Positions 1 to 5,581 of a stretch of 5,599 nucleotides of DNA are shown one piece after another; positions within the stretch are counted from its first letter, which is position 1, and every line of letters starts with the position of its first letter. The DNA comes from an uncultured Rhizobiaceae group bacterium (GTDB lineage: Bacteria; Pseudomonadota; Alphaproteobacteria; Rhizobiales; Rhizobiaceae). The position numbers were made by a program, and so were the translations under genes. The notes beneath the pieces were generated by a model. That model had not been told where the DNA came from. It did not search any database and saw nothing but the letters and a program-made list of their open reading frames with translations. Location: NCBI GenBank assembly GCA_905479965.1, contig CAJQOR010000119.1, forward strand, positions 1 through 5,599, given 5' to 3'.

Positions 1-293
1 ACGGCTTGGATATCAACGCGCAATATTGCGGCCCAACTTGGATCATCAGCCAACATTTCCATATAGGTTTGGCGAATAACGCTGGCGGGCAAATCTGGGT
101 GATCAACACGTTCGCAGACACGGTGAATAACAGCTTCTTCAAGTGAAGGCTGTTGCAGGATCGTTGAATAAAGGAATGTCGCTAGCACAGGATCTGCCTG
201 AGCCGCTTCCTCAGCTTCTTTGCGGATAGTATCCCAAATTGGGTCCATCGCATTCACTTTGTTTTTATTAAGTGATTCAACTGATGTATTCAT
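1..293 (-). CDS. cysE: Serine O-acetyltransferase, N-terminal part (3' end beyond window)
   Basis: Serine acetyltransferase transfers acetyl from acetyl-CoA to L-serine, giving O-acetylserine for cysteine synthesis in the cytoplasm. Only 97 codons are visible, read leftwards to the window edge; the protein opens MNTSVESLNKNKVNAMDPIW. Residues about 17-97 match the helical N-terminal domain of CysE (SATase_N): DPIWDTIRKEAEEAAQADP, then FLYSTIL, LEEAVIHRVCERV and finally DDPSWAAILRVDIQA. The last piece corresponds to the DIQAVRTRDPA region of E. coli CysE. The left-handed beta-helix with the active site and the C-terminal tail that binds cysteine synthase lie outside the window. The start at 291-293 is supported by a strong Shine-Dalgarno, GGTGGAG, at 301-307 with 7 nt spacing. 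A second Met at residue 16 is less likely. The 122-bp gap to the upstream hydrolase suggests its own promoter. The family call is firm; function of the full protein cannot be judged from this part. Confidence 0.93.
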   Translation of the reverse strand, partial: MNTSVESLNKNKVNAMDPIWDTIRKEAEEAAQADPVLATFLYSTILQQPSLEEAVIHRVCERVDHPDLPASVIRQTYMEMLADDPSWAAILRVDIQA

Positions 294-415
294 AGTCTTT
301 CTCCACCTACAATCGCAAAACCGCAATCATCTTCCTCTATAAATATGACAAAAATGGTAAAATTTAAAGTGTTTGAACAAATAAGACGTAAATAAGATGA
401 ATATTTTTCTCTTGT
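294..415 (-). promoter_or_regulatory. AT-rich leader region of cysE, promoter not resolved
   Basis: These 122 bp between the hydrolase stop and the cysE start are clearly more AT-rich than the flanking genes and are long enough for a promoter and leader. No pair of -35/-10 boxes with good spacing stands out on the minus strand; TTGTCA and TATTTA near 335-350 are present but badly placed relative to each other. An 8-bp direct repeat, AAATAAGA, occurs at 379-386 and 390-397 (11-bp period) and could be a regulator site. I see no hairpin terminator for the upstream hydrolase. Confidence 0.35.
301..307 (-). promoter_or_regulatory. Ribosome binding site of cysE
   Basis: Read on the minus strand this is GGTGGAG, followed by AAAGACT and ATG (7 nt spacing). 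It is the best Shine-Dalgarno match in the window. It fixes the cysE start at 291-293 rather than the internal Met at residue 16. Confidence 0.75.
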
Positions 416-1192
416 TTATTCTTGAGACAAGTGTTCAAGAACCGCTTTTTTAAAGGCTTTATCACCTACCGCCAGCATGTGATCCCTTCCCTCAATTGAG
501 ACCGCAATCGCATTTGGCATAAGCGCTGCAAGCTCATCTGGAGAACCAGCAATATCGTCTTTTGTCCCCACGACAATGAGTGTCGGCATGGACATCTGCG
601 AGGCTTCATCCTCAGTGACCAACACGCGCGAGGTTTTGATACAGGCAGCGAGCGCAAATCGATCACTTTTTGTTTGCTCAGCAAAAGCTCTGAACATACG
701 TCCGCGTTCATCTGTGACATCATCAAGTGATGGCGCGAGCAATGCATCGGCGATAACATCCCAATCGCCAACCCCTTCAACCATCCCAATACCCAAGCCG
801 CCAAATGTCAGAGAATTGACATATTGTGGTTCAGATTTGGCAATAAAGGCGCAGATGCGCGCACCCATGGAATAGCCCAAGAAATGCGCCTCTTCGATGT
901 TGAGTGATTTGAGCAAATTAATTGCATCAGTGGCCATATGATCAGGGGTATAAACGGCACTATCATGCGGTTTATCACTCTTACCGTGTCCGCGGTGATC
1001 AAAAGCAATGACGCGATAACCTGCCTCGGTCAGTGTTTTTACCCAGCCTGTATAGACCCAATTGACGTGCGCAGACGACGCAAAACCGTGAATGAGCATG
1101 ACCACATCACCATCTTGGGGGCCGGCATCGAACCAGGCAATATCGATCCCGTTTGAGTTAAACATCTTCATTTCAAAAGGTTGAGCTACCAT
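416..1192 (-). CDS. Alpha/beta hydrolase fold protein, substrate unknown
   Basis: This encodes a 258-residue soluble alpha/beta hydrolase, the usual length for single-domain members. The oxyanion-hole motif LIHGF is at about residues 33-37. The nucleophile elbow GYSMG places the serine at about 108. The acid is probably Asp212 in VVGTKDDIAG, and the catalytic His238 lies in GRDHML, so the triad is complete. FDHRGHGKSDKP at about 64-75 is typical of the esterase, haloperoxidase and lactonase-like branch. The frame is open upstream to an ATG at 1370-1372, but that start would overlap the divergent zinc-finger gene and adds about 60 residues that do not look like this family. I chose the ATG at 1190-1192. 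Its ribosome site is weak, so Met codons at 1169-1171 or 1163-1165 are possible. There is no signal peptide or lid domain. It is an esterase or carboxylic-ester hydrolase by fold; the substrate cannot be inferred. Confidence 0.88.
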   Translation of the reverse strand: MVAQPFEMKMFNSNGIDIAWFDAGPQDGDVVMLIHGFASSAHVNWVYTGWVKTLTEAGYRVIAFDHRGHGKSDKPHDSAVYTPDHMATDAINLLKSLNIEEAHFLGYSMGARICAFIAKSEPQYVNSLTFGGLGIGMVEGVGDWDVIADALLAPSLDDVTDERGRMFRAFAEQTKSDRFALAACIKTSRVLVTEDEASQMSMPTLIVVGTKDDIAGSPDELAALMPNAIAVSIEGRDHMLAVGDKAFKKAVLEHLSQE

Positions 1193-1342
1193 TTTACCAT
1201 CGTCTTTTTTTGATAATTCGTTCGTTATCTGGAAGCTTTGCCAAGTTTTTGTGTGAGTGTCCACATATTTGCCTACACATTTTCGATACGAAGGTTTAAA
1301 GATAGTCCCAACGAATATGCTTAGATACGGGAGCACGACATC
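1193..1342. promoter_or_regulatory. Divergent intergenic region between hydrolase and zinc-finger gene
   Basis: This 150-bp gap separates two divergent genes and must hold promoters for both unless they are served from elsewhere. No strong sigma-70 pair is visible in either direction. On the minus strand TTGGCA (1239-1244) could be a -35 box, but no good -10 box follows at 16-18 bp. On the plus strand TTGCCT (1269-1274) is followed only by AT-rich sequence near 1295-1302. A small inverted repeat, TTCG-ATA-CGAA, lies at 1282-1292. GGGAG at 1329-1333, 9 nt before the ATG, is a credible ribosome site for the zinc-finger gene. Confidence 0.4.
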
Positions 1343-1591
1343 ATGGCTGGTCACAAAATGCCTTATTTCCACAATACCGCCGGATATCCCTCAATTGAGA
1401 TTGGCACCAAAAAATTCATGTGTATTGGTGCAAAACCTCCATTTGATCATCCTCATGAATATCTTGAGATGGGCGATGCGACAGAAATCGTCTGCCCTTA
1501 TTGCTCAACGCTATATAAATACGTTCCAGAAGTTGGCCATAACGAATCAACACCGTTTGGCTGTCTTTGGGAAGAAGAGCAGATCGCCTGA
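1343..1591 (+). CDS. CHCC-type zinc-finger protein, NDUFS6-like
   Basis: This small protein of 82 residues belongs to the zf-CHCC family. Likely zinc ligands are Cys27, His36, Cys51 and Cys54, in the pattern CIGAKPPFDHPH followed by CPYCSTLY. His38 is a nearby alternative. Family knowledge: the mitochondrial member is NDUFS6, a zinc-binding accessory subunit of respiratory complex I, and alphaproteobacterial complex I is known to carry a homologue, so a role in complex I assembly or the matrix-arm equivalent is the best inference. It is cytoplasmic with no membrane segment. The start is supported by GGGAG 9 nt upstream. The longer frame beginning at 1257 is in a different reading frame and is not the real gene. 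The stop lies 14 nt before the flavin monooxygenase, so the two are probably co-transcribed, although no functional link is evident. Confidence 0.87.
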   Translation: MAGHKMPYFHNTAGYPSIEIGTKKFMCIGAKPPFDHPHEYLEMGDATEIVCPYCSTLYKYVPEVGHNESTPFGCLWEEEQIA

Positions 1592-1592
1592 T

Positions 1593-1598
1593 TGAGGT
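1593..1598 (+). promoter_or_regulatory. Ribosome binding site of the FAD monooxygenase
   Basis: TGAGGT lies in the 14-nt gap after the zinc-finger stop and 7 nt before the ATG at 1606. It supports this start and efficient translation of the second cistron. Confidence 0.6.
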
Positions 1599-1605
1599 CG
1601 TTTGA

Positions 1606-2802
1606 ATGTCTGAGGGGTCAACATCAAACGAAGATCAATTAAATATCGCCATTGTTGGGGCTGGCATTGCAGGGTTGGTGTCTGCATTGACTATGTCGCG
1701 TGCTGGCGCGCATGTTCAGATATTTGAAAAAGCTGAAGAACTCACCGAAATTGGTGCGAGCATTCAATTATCCCCCAATGCGACGAAGATACTTCAGACA
1801 CTAGGTCTTCACGATGCTTTGGCAAAACATTGGATTGAGCCGCATTCAGTCAAACTAACTGACGCCCAGACACTTAGAATTATTGCTGAAGTCCCCATCT
1901 CCGAACTTGCGAAAAACTCTTGGGGTGCGCCCTATGCGGTACTCAGGCGCGCCGATCTCCAACATATTCTTCATCAAGCCGTTTTAGCGGATGAAAATTG
2001 CACAATACATCTTTCAAGCACTCTAAACTTTGACGGGCCCAACCGCCTTACGAACGACATTGCTGGCAAGATGGGTGTTAAACCAGACCTGATCATCGGT
2101 GCAGATGGGGTTTGGTCTTCTGTTCGCAAAGTTATGCCGCTGACGGGGCATCCAAAATTTGGAAATTACATCGCTTGGCGCTTTAATGCTGATTTATCCG
2201 CGCGTGCGCATCTGCCACCTGACATTAGCAGCTCTCGTAGTATCCACGTTTTGATGGGCGCATCAAATCATACCGCAATTTATCCAGCTGATGATAATGG
2301 CAACAGCAATGTCATCTTTGTTACCCGTGATAAGAATGACAAACCTGAGACTATCAACTTCGATAAAGCGATTTCGCGATACGATATGCAACCCAACGCG
2401 ATCCATATGCTCCAATCAGCAACACAATTGGGCTGCTGGCCGATCAATCAAGTTACAGACGGCACATGGAATAATGGGCGCGACATGGTGCTCATCGGGG
2501 ATGCAGCGCACGCGATGATGCCATTTTCTGCACAAGGTGCTGCAATGGCGATTGAAGATGGCTATCTATTATCGAAAATGGTCACCGATAGCCCCTATCA
2601 AATTTCCGATATGCTGCAAGCATTTGAGAAAAAACGGAAAGCGCGCCTCTCCAAAGTGAAAAGCCGTACGGCGTTTAACCGGTTTGCCTATCATGCCATT
2701 GGGCCAATAAAATGGGGGCGAAACCTTGTCTTGTCCCGCAAATCTCCACAGAGCCTTGGTCGCGGGTTAGACTGGCTTTATGGCTGGTCGGCAGATGACT
2801 GA
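1606..2802 (+). CDS. Class A FAD-dependent monooxygenase (salicylate hydroxylase-like)
   Basis: This 398-residue protein is a full-length single-component flavoprotein hydroxylase. The dinucleotide-binding GAGIAG is at residues 18-23, with Glu41 (IFEK) ending the second beta strand to bind the FAD ribose. The DG motif GADGVWSSVR is at 165-174. The GD motif GDAAHAMMPFSAQGAAMAIEDG at 298-319 contacts FAD and completes the PHBH fold. LRRADLQ at 113-119 is typical of salicylate and 3-hydroxybenzoate 6-hydroxylase relatives. Such enzymes use NAD(P)H and O2 to hydroxylate aromatic rings. Database names in this group often say salicylate hydroxylase, but nothing here fixes the substrate, and no aromatic-degradation genes are adjacent. 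It is cytosolic with no signal peptide. It follows the zinc-finger gene by 14 nt, and its last 8 nt overlap the DUF1624 gene, so it sits mid-operon. A role in quinone or cofactor metabolism is an alternative. Confidence 0.92.
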   Translation: MSEGSTSNEDQLNIAIVGAGIAGLVSALTMSRAGAHVQIFEKAEELTEIGASIQLSPNATKILQTLGLHDALAKHWIEPHSVKLTDAQTLRIIAEVPISELAKNSWGAPYAVLRRADLQHILHQAVLADENCTIHLSSTLNFDGPNRLTNDIAGKMGVKPDLIIGADGVWSSVRKVMPLTGHPKFGNYIAWRFNADLSARAHLPPDISSSRSIHVLMGASNHTAIYPADDNGNSNVIFVTRDKNDKPETINFDKAISRYDMQPNAIHMLQSATQLGCWPINQVTDGTWNNGRDMVLIGDAAHAMMPFSAQGAAMAIEDGYLLSKMVTDSPYQISDMLQAFEKKRKARLSKVKSRTAFNRFAYHAIGPIKWGRNLVLSRKSPQSLGRGLDWLYGWSADD

Positions 2803-3544
2803 TCAGGCCCACACAAAAGCACAAACCAAACGACTTCATTTTATAGACTACGCCCGAGGTTGGGCCATTATCGCAATGGCAATATTTCATTTCACTTGGG
2901 ATTTGGAATTTTTCGGCTTTGTGGAACCAGGATTAACATCCACCTTTGAATGGAAAACCTTTGCAAGATGCATTGCATCTAGTTTTTTGTTTCTGGCTGG
3001 CGTTAGCCTCATATTGGGCCATGATCCCGTCATTCGCATTAACTCTTTTGTAAACCGAATGATGTGGCTTGTTGGTGCCGCTGCCATCATTTCTACGGCA
3101 ACGTTTTACGCCATGCCAAACGCGCCAATTTTCTTTGGGATTTTGCATGCAATTGCTGGGGCAAGTGTGATTGGTCTGGTACTGAGAAAGCTATCACCAG
3201 TCCTATTAGTGCTGCTCGCGACTTTGATTTTTCTTGCACCATTTTATCTTCGCTCTGATTTTTTTGATACGCCTTTGCTTTGGTGGGTGGGGTTGAATGC
3301 GAGTATCCCTCGTTCGAATGACTATGTGCCGCTTTTACCTTGGCTCGCTCCATTTTTATTTGGAATGGCAATCGCAAAACTTTTCAAAGCACATGGAATT
3401 TTTGAAAAATGGCGTGATCGTCAATCGCCACCCCACAATATATTCAGCAAAGCACTTAGTTTTGCCGGTCGCCATAGTTTAGCAACGTACCTTTTGCATC
3501 AACCTATATTGCTAGGGGTAGTCTGGTTGGCTGCGCAAGGCTAG
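2795..3544 (+). CDS. DUF1624 integral membrane protein (HGSNAT-like acyltransferase family)
   Basis: This 249-residue polytopic inner-membrane protein has about seven predicted membrane segments, at roughly residues 22-42, 58-76, 86-106, 113-130, 133-152, 180-198 and 226-247. Family hallmarks are IDYARGWAIIAMAIFHFTWDLEFFG near the N-terminus, then SFLFLAGVSL, FFGILHAIAGAS, PLLPWLAPFLFGMAIAKL and the C-terminal GRHSLATYLLHQPIL. These place it in DUF1624, the family of the heparan-alpha-glucosaminide N-acetyltransferase catalytic domain, related to acyltransferase-3 membrane enzymes. Acyl transfer across the membrane to a sugar or lipid is a plausible but untested role. I chose the ATG at 2795, which overlaps the upstream stop by 8 nt (ATGACTGA). 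An in-frame ATG at 2780 would add five residues. Neither has a clear ribosome site, consistent with translational coupling to the monooxygenase. The stop TAG lies inside the first 15-bp repeat unit. Confidence 0.85.
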   Translation: MTDQAHTKAQTKRLHFIDYARGWAIIAMAIFHFTWDLEFFGFVEPGLTSTFEWKTFARCIASSFLFLAGVSLILGHDPVIRINSFVNRMMWLVGAAAIISTATFYAMPNAPIFFGILHAIAGASVIGLVLRKLSPVLLVLLATLIFLAPFYLRSDFFDTPLLWWVGLNASIPRSNDYVPLLPWLAPFLFGMAIAKLFKAHGIFEKWRDRQSPPHNIFSKALSFAGRHSLATYLLHQPILLGVVWLAAQG

Positions 3545-3613
3545 AATTGGTAGGGCTAGAATTGGTAGGGCTAGAATTGATAGGGCTAGAATTGATAGGG
3601 CTTGAATTGATTA
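3539..3613. repeat. 15-bp tandem repeat, five units, at a convergent gene junction
   Basis: Five contiguous 15-bp units run from 3539 to 3613. Units 1 and 2 (3539-3553, 3554-3568) are identical, GGCTAGAATTGGTAG. Units 3 and 4 (3569-3583, 3584-3598) are identical to each other and differ from these by one base, GGCTAGAATTGATAG. Unit 5 (3599-3613) is more diverged, GGCTTGAATTGATTA. The stop codon of the DUF1624 gene (3542-3544) lies in unit 1, and that of the MerR gene (3611-3613) is the last three bases of unit 5, so the array fills the whole gap. The unit is not palindromic and no hairpin plus T-run is seen, so it is not an ordinary terminator. Confidence 0.95.
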
Positions 3614-3997
3614 AGTACTTACGCCGATTTCGGCGAGTTTTGCCAAGCACGCATCTTCAAGATTATCCAATTCATCAACCATCGCTTCTAAGTCACGGCG
3701 CTGCGTGCGCAATTCTTGACGTTTTTTTTCAACCTGATTCATCACAATTTTCAACTGTTTGGCAGAATTGGGTAACGACAAATCAAGTTTTAAAAGTTCG
3801 GATATTTCAGAAATAGAGAACCCAACGCGCCTCGCCATTAAAATTTTGATAATTAAACGGCGATCCGCTGGCGAGTAAAGTCGTGTTCGCCCTCGGCGTT
3901 CTGGTTGTAGAAGTCCCTCATCCTCATAAAACCGCAATGTGCGGCTGGAGATGTCAAACTCTTTGGTGAGCTGCGATATAGTATAATGATTGACCAT
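3611..3997 (-). CDS. MerR-family transcriptional regulator (LiuR-like)
   Basis: This 128-residue cytoplasmic DNA-binding protein has a MerR-type winged helix-turn-helix: YTISQLTKEFDISSRTLRFYEDEGLL at residues 5-30, wing RRGRTRLYSPADRRLIIKI at 34-52, and ARRVGFSISEISELL at 55-69. Residues about 77-115 form a helix rich in charged residues that should make the dimer coiled coil. The short C-terminus has a single cysteine (Cys117) and no paired metal-binding cysteines, so a classic metal sensor is unlikely. The domain resembles the LiuR branch that controls branched-chain acyl-CoA catabolism, but no such genes are near. The start is 3 nt after the mgtE stop, with GGGGTG at 4007-4012 as ribosome site, so it is probably co-transcribed with mgtE. 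The stop codon lies in the last tandem-repeat unit. Target genes are unknown; regulation of mgtE is possible but not shown. Confidence 0.9.
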   Translation of the reverse strand: MVNHYTISQLTKEFDISSRTLRFYEDEGLLQPERRGRTRLYSPADRRLIIKILMARRVGFSISEISELLKLDLSLPNSAKQLKIVMNQVEKKRQELRTQRRDLEAMVDELDNLEDACLAKLAEIGVST

Positions 3998-4000
3998 TAA

Positions 4001-5470
4001 TCACATCACCCCAAACCAATAACCAGCAAGACCTAAAAACGCGAAAAAACCGATTATATCAGTGACGGTGGTCACAAATACAGTGGATGAAATCGCAGGA
4101 TCAAAACCCATTTTGTCCAGAATAAGCGGCAGCAAAATACCAGCAAGCGCTGCTGAAATCATATTGATAACCATCGCAATACCAATAACGACACCTAGAT
4201 CAATATTATCGAACCAAACAGCGGACACGATCCCAATCAAAAAGGCAAATATAATACCGTTTAAGCCACCAACAGCGGCCTCACGTAAGATAATACGTCC
4301 AGCGTTGTAAATATCTAAGTCTTTGACCGCAAGCGCTCTGACAGTCACTGTCATGGTCTGCGTGCCAGCATTACCACCCATCGACGCAACAATTGGCATG
4401 AGGATCGCCAAGGCGACCATTTGTTGGATGGTCGCATCAAACAAGCCGATGATAACGGATGCTAAAATCGAGGTCACAAGGTTGATGAAAAGCCATGTGA
4501 AACGTGATTTAAACGCAGCGATGACGTTATCGGACAATTCCTCATCACCGACACCAGCAAGCGCTTTAATATCTTCCTCAGCCTCTTCGTGGATCACATC
4601 AACCACATCATCAATGGTGAGCACGCCCACAAGGCGATTATTATGATCAACCACCGCTGCGGATAATAAATCATACTGTTCAAAAAGGATCGCGGCTTCT
4701 TCCTGATCCATTTGAGCTGGGATTGGATGAATAGAATCATTCATGATGTCTTCAGCGCGAACGTTGCGCTTTGTGCGCAAAATTCGATCTAACTCAATAT
4801 CACCAACAAGCTTATAGGTGGCATCAATGACAAATATCTGACTGAACCGCTCAGGTAGGTCCGCATCGATGCGCATATAATCGATCACCTGACCGATGGT
4901 CCAAAATGGCGGTACCGCAACAAATTCACTTTGCATGCGTCGCCCGGCACTATCTTCGGGGTAATCAAGTGATCTTTTTAAACGCACCCGCTCGATAAAG
5001 GGTAAGTATTCTAAAATCTCCTGACGATCTTTCTCGCCAAGATCTTCCAAAATAAACACCGCATCATCGGAATCCATTTCACCGATCGCACGGGCAACAT
5101 CCTGATTGGGAATAGCATCGACGATTTCAACACGAATAGCTTCGTCGACTTCAGTCAATGCGGCAAAATCAAAAGAATCACCTAAAAGTTCAACAAGTTT
5201 TTGTCGACGCTCTGGCTTGAGCGATTCGATCAAATCGCCTAGCTCAGATTCGTGAAGCCCCTCAACGAACTGATTGAGTGCACCAACATCGCTGGCATCA
5301 AGCGAGGCAGCGACAGCTTTACGAAAATCAGAGCGAATACGCCCCTCATCATCATAGATGTCAGCGTCTTTTTGTTCAGAGGCATCGAATTTTGCATCAG
5401 CAATGGCGATGTCTTCATTGTTTTGGTCAAGTTCGGAGGCTGTGTCCGGCTGTTTTTTGTCGTCGGCCAT
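4001..5470 (-). CDS. mgtE: Magnesium transporter MgtE
   Basis: MgtE is a homodimeric, Mg2+-gated inner-membrane channel that imports Mg2+. The 489 residues show the full architecture. An acidic, low-complexity tail (1-45) precedes the superhelical MgtE N domain (about 50-180, with IGEMDSDDAVFILEDL). Two CBS domains follow (about 185-240 and 241-300). CBS2 ends in VGVLTIDDVVDVIHEEAEEDI, where acidic residues sense Mg2+, leading into the plug helix. The C-terminal domain has five membrane helices from about 325 to 488. The pore motif PIVASMGGNAGTQ is at 359-371. Asp471 in FVTTVTDIIGFF corresponds by motif to the pore Asp432 of Thermus MgtE. The start ATG at 5468-5470 has a modest ribosome site, GGGAT, 6 nt upstream. 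It heads a two-gene unit with the MerR gene. I see no M-box riboswitch in the visible leader. The acidic N-terminal tail looks longer than in the Thermus protein. Confidence 0.97.
   Translation of the reverse strand: MADDKKQPDTASELDQNNEDIAIADAKFDASEQKDADIYDDEGRIRSDFRKAVAASLDASDVGALNQFVEGLHESELGDLIESLKPERRQKLVELLGDSFDFAALTEVDEAIRVEIVDAIPNQDVARAIGEMDSDDAVFILEDLGEKDRQEILEYLPFIERVRLKRSLDYPEDSAGRRMQSEFVAVPPFWTIGQVIDYMRIDADLPERFSQIFVIDATYKLVGDIELDRILRTKRNVRAEDIMNDSIHPIPAQMDQEEAAILFEQYDLLSAAVVDHNNRLVGVLTIDDVVDVIHEEAEEDIKALAGVGDEELSDNVIAAFKSRFTWLFINLVTSILASVIIGLFDATIQQMVALAILMPIVASMGGNAGTQTMTVTVRALAVKDLDIYNAGRIILREAAVGGLNGIIFAFLIGIVSAVWFDNIDLGVVIGIAMVINMISAALAGILLPLILDKMGFDPAISSTVFVTTVTDIIGFFAFLGLAGYWFGVM
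4007..4012 (-). promoter_or_regulatory. Ribosome binding site of the MerR gene, inside the end of mgtE
   Basis: On the minus strand GGGGTG lies within the last codons of mgtE and 9 nt before the MerR start. Ribosomes finishing mgtE would stop here, so translation of the two genes is likely coupled. Confidence 0.6.
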
Positions 5471-5513
5471 CGAATTATCCCAATAAAGCTAATTTACCTT
5501 AGCACCGCAATCT

Positions 5514-5541
5514 ATTGTTCATCGTTAAAGTAGCCAGTCAA
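5514..5541 (-). promoter_or_regulatory. Candidate sigma-70-type promoter of mgtE-merR
   Basis: On the minus strand TTGACT (5536-5541, five of six to the -35 consensus) is followed after 16 bp by AACAAT (5514-5519, four of six to the -10 consensus). Transcription would begin near 5507, giving a short leader of roughly 37 nt before the mgtE ATG. That is too short for an M-box Mg2+ riboswitch. This is a prediction by eye; it is plausible because it is the only well-spaced pair in the upstream region. Confidence 0.45.
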
Positions 5542-5552
5542 AACGCATCTGA

Positions 5553-5581
5553 CAAAAGATATTTTGAGAATATCAAAAGAT
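5553..5581. promoter_or_regulatory. Repeat cluster upstream of mgtE, possible operator
   Basis: A perfect inverted repeat, GATATT-TTGAG-AATATC, spans 5558-5574 (6-bp arms, 5-nt centre). It is framed by an 8-bp direct repeat, CAAAAGAT, at 5553-5560 and 5574-5581, spaced 21 bp, or two helical turns. It lies just upstream of the candidate mgtE -35 box, where an activator would bind. AT-rich sequence makes such repeats easier to find by chance, and the window ends soon after, so the assignment is tentative. Confidence 0.3.

Noticed and set aside
576..1156. Plus-strand open frames opposite the hydrolase (576-875 and 938-1156)
   Set aside because: They are the antisense shadow of a gene with an intact catalytic triad, and no family motif is visible in them.
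1282..1292. Inverted repeat TTCG-ATA-CGAA in the divergent region
   Set aside because: Four-base arms are expected often by chance. There is no second copy or clear promoter to anchor it, so I did not call an operator.
1257..1595. Longer plus-strand frame starting at 1257
   Set aside because: It overlaps the zinc-finger gene in another frame. The frame at 1343 carries the conserved Cys/His ligands and a ribosome site; this one carries neither.
3539..3613. Bidirectional intrinsic terminator between the convergent genes
   Set aside because: The 15-bp units are direct, not inverted, repeats. No GC-rich stem followed by a T-run is present on either strand.
3547..3816. Plus-strand open frame beginning with repeated GLELV/GLELI pentapeptides
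   Set aside because: It is the tandem array read in its third frame, followed by antisense of the MerR gene. There is no ribosome site and the sequence after the repeats has no protein-like character.
4062..4646. Two plus-strand open frames (4062-4310 and 4323-4646)
   Set aside because: Both are antisense to the well-conserved membrane and CBS parts of mgtE. They are low-complexity Ser/Thr/Ile-rich and lack ribosome sites.
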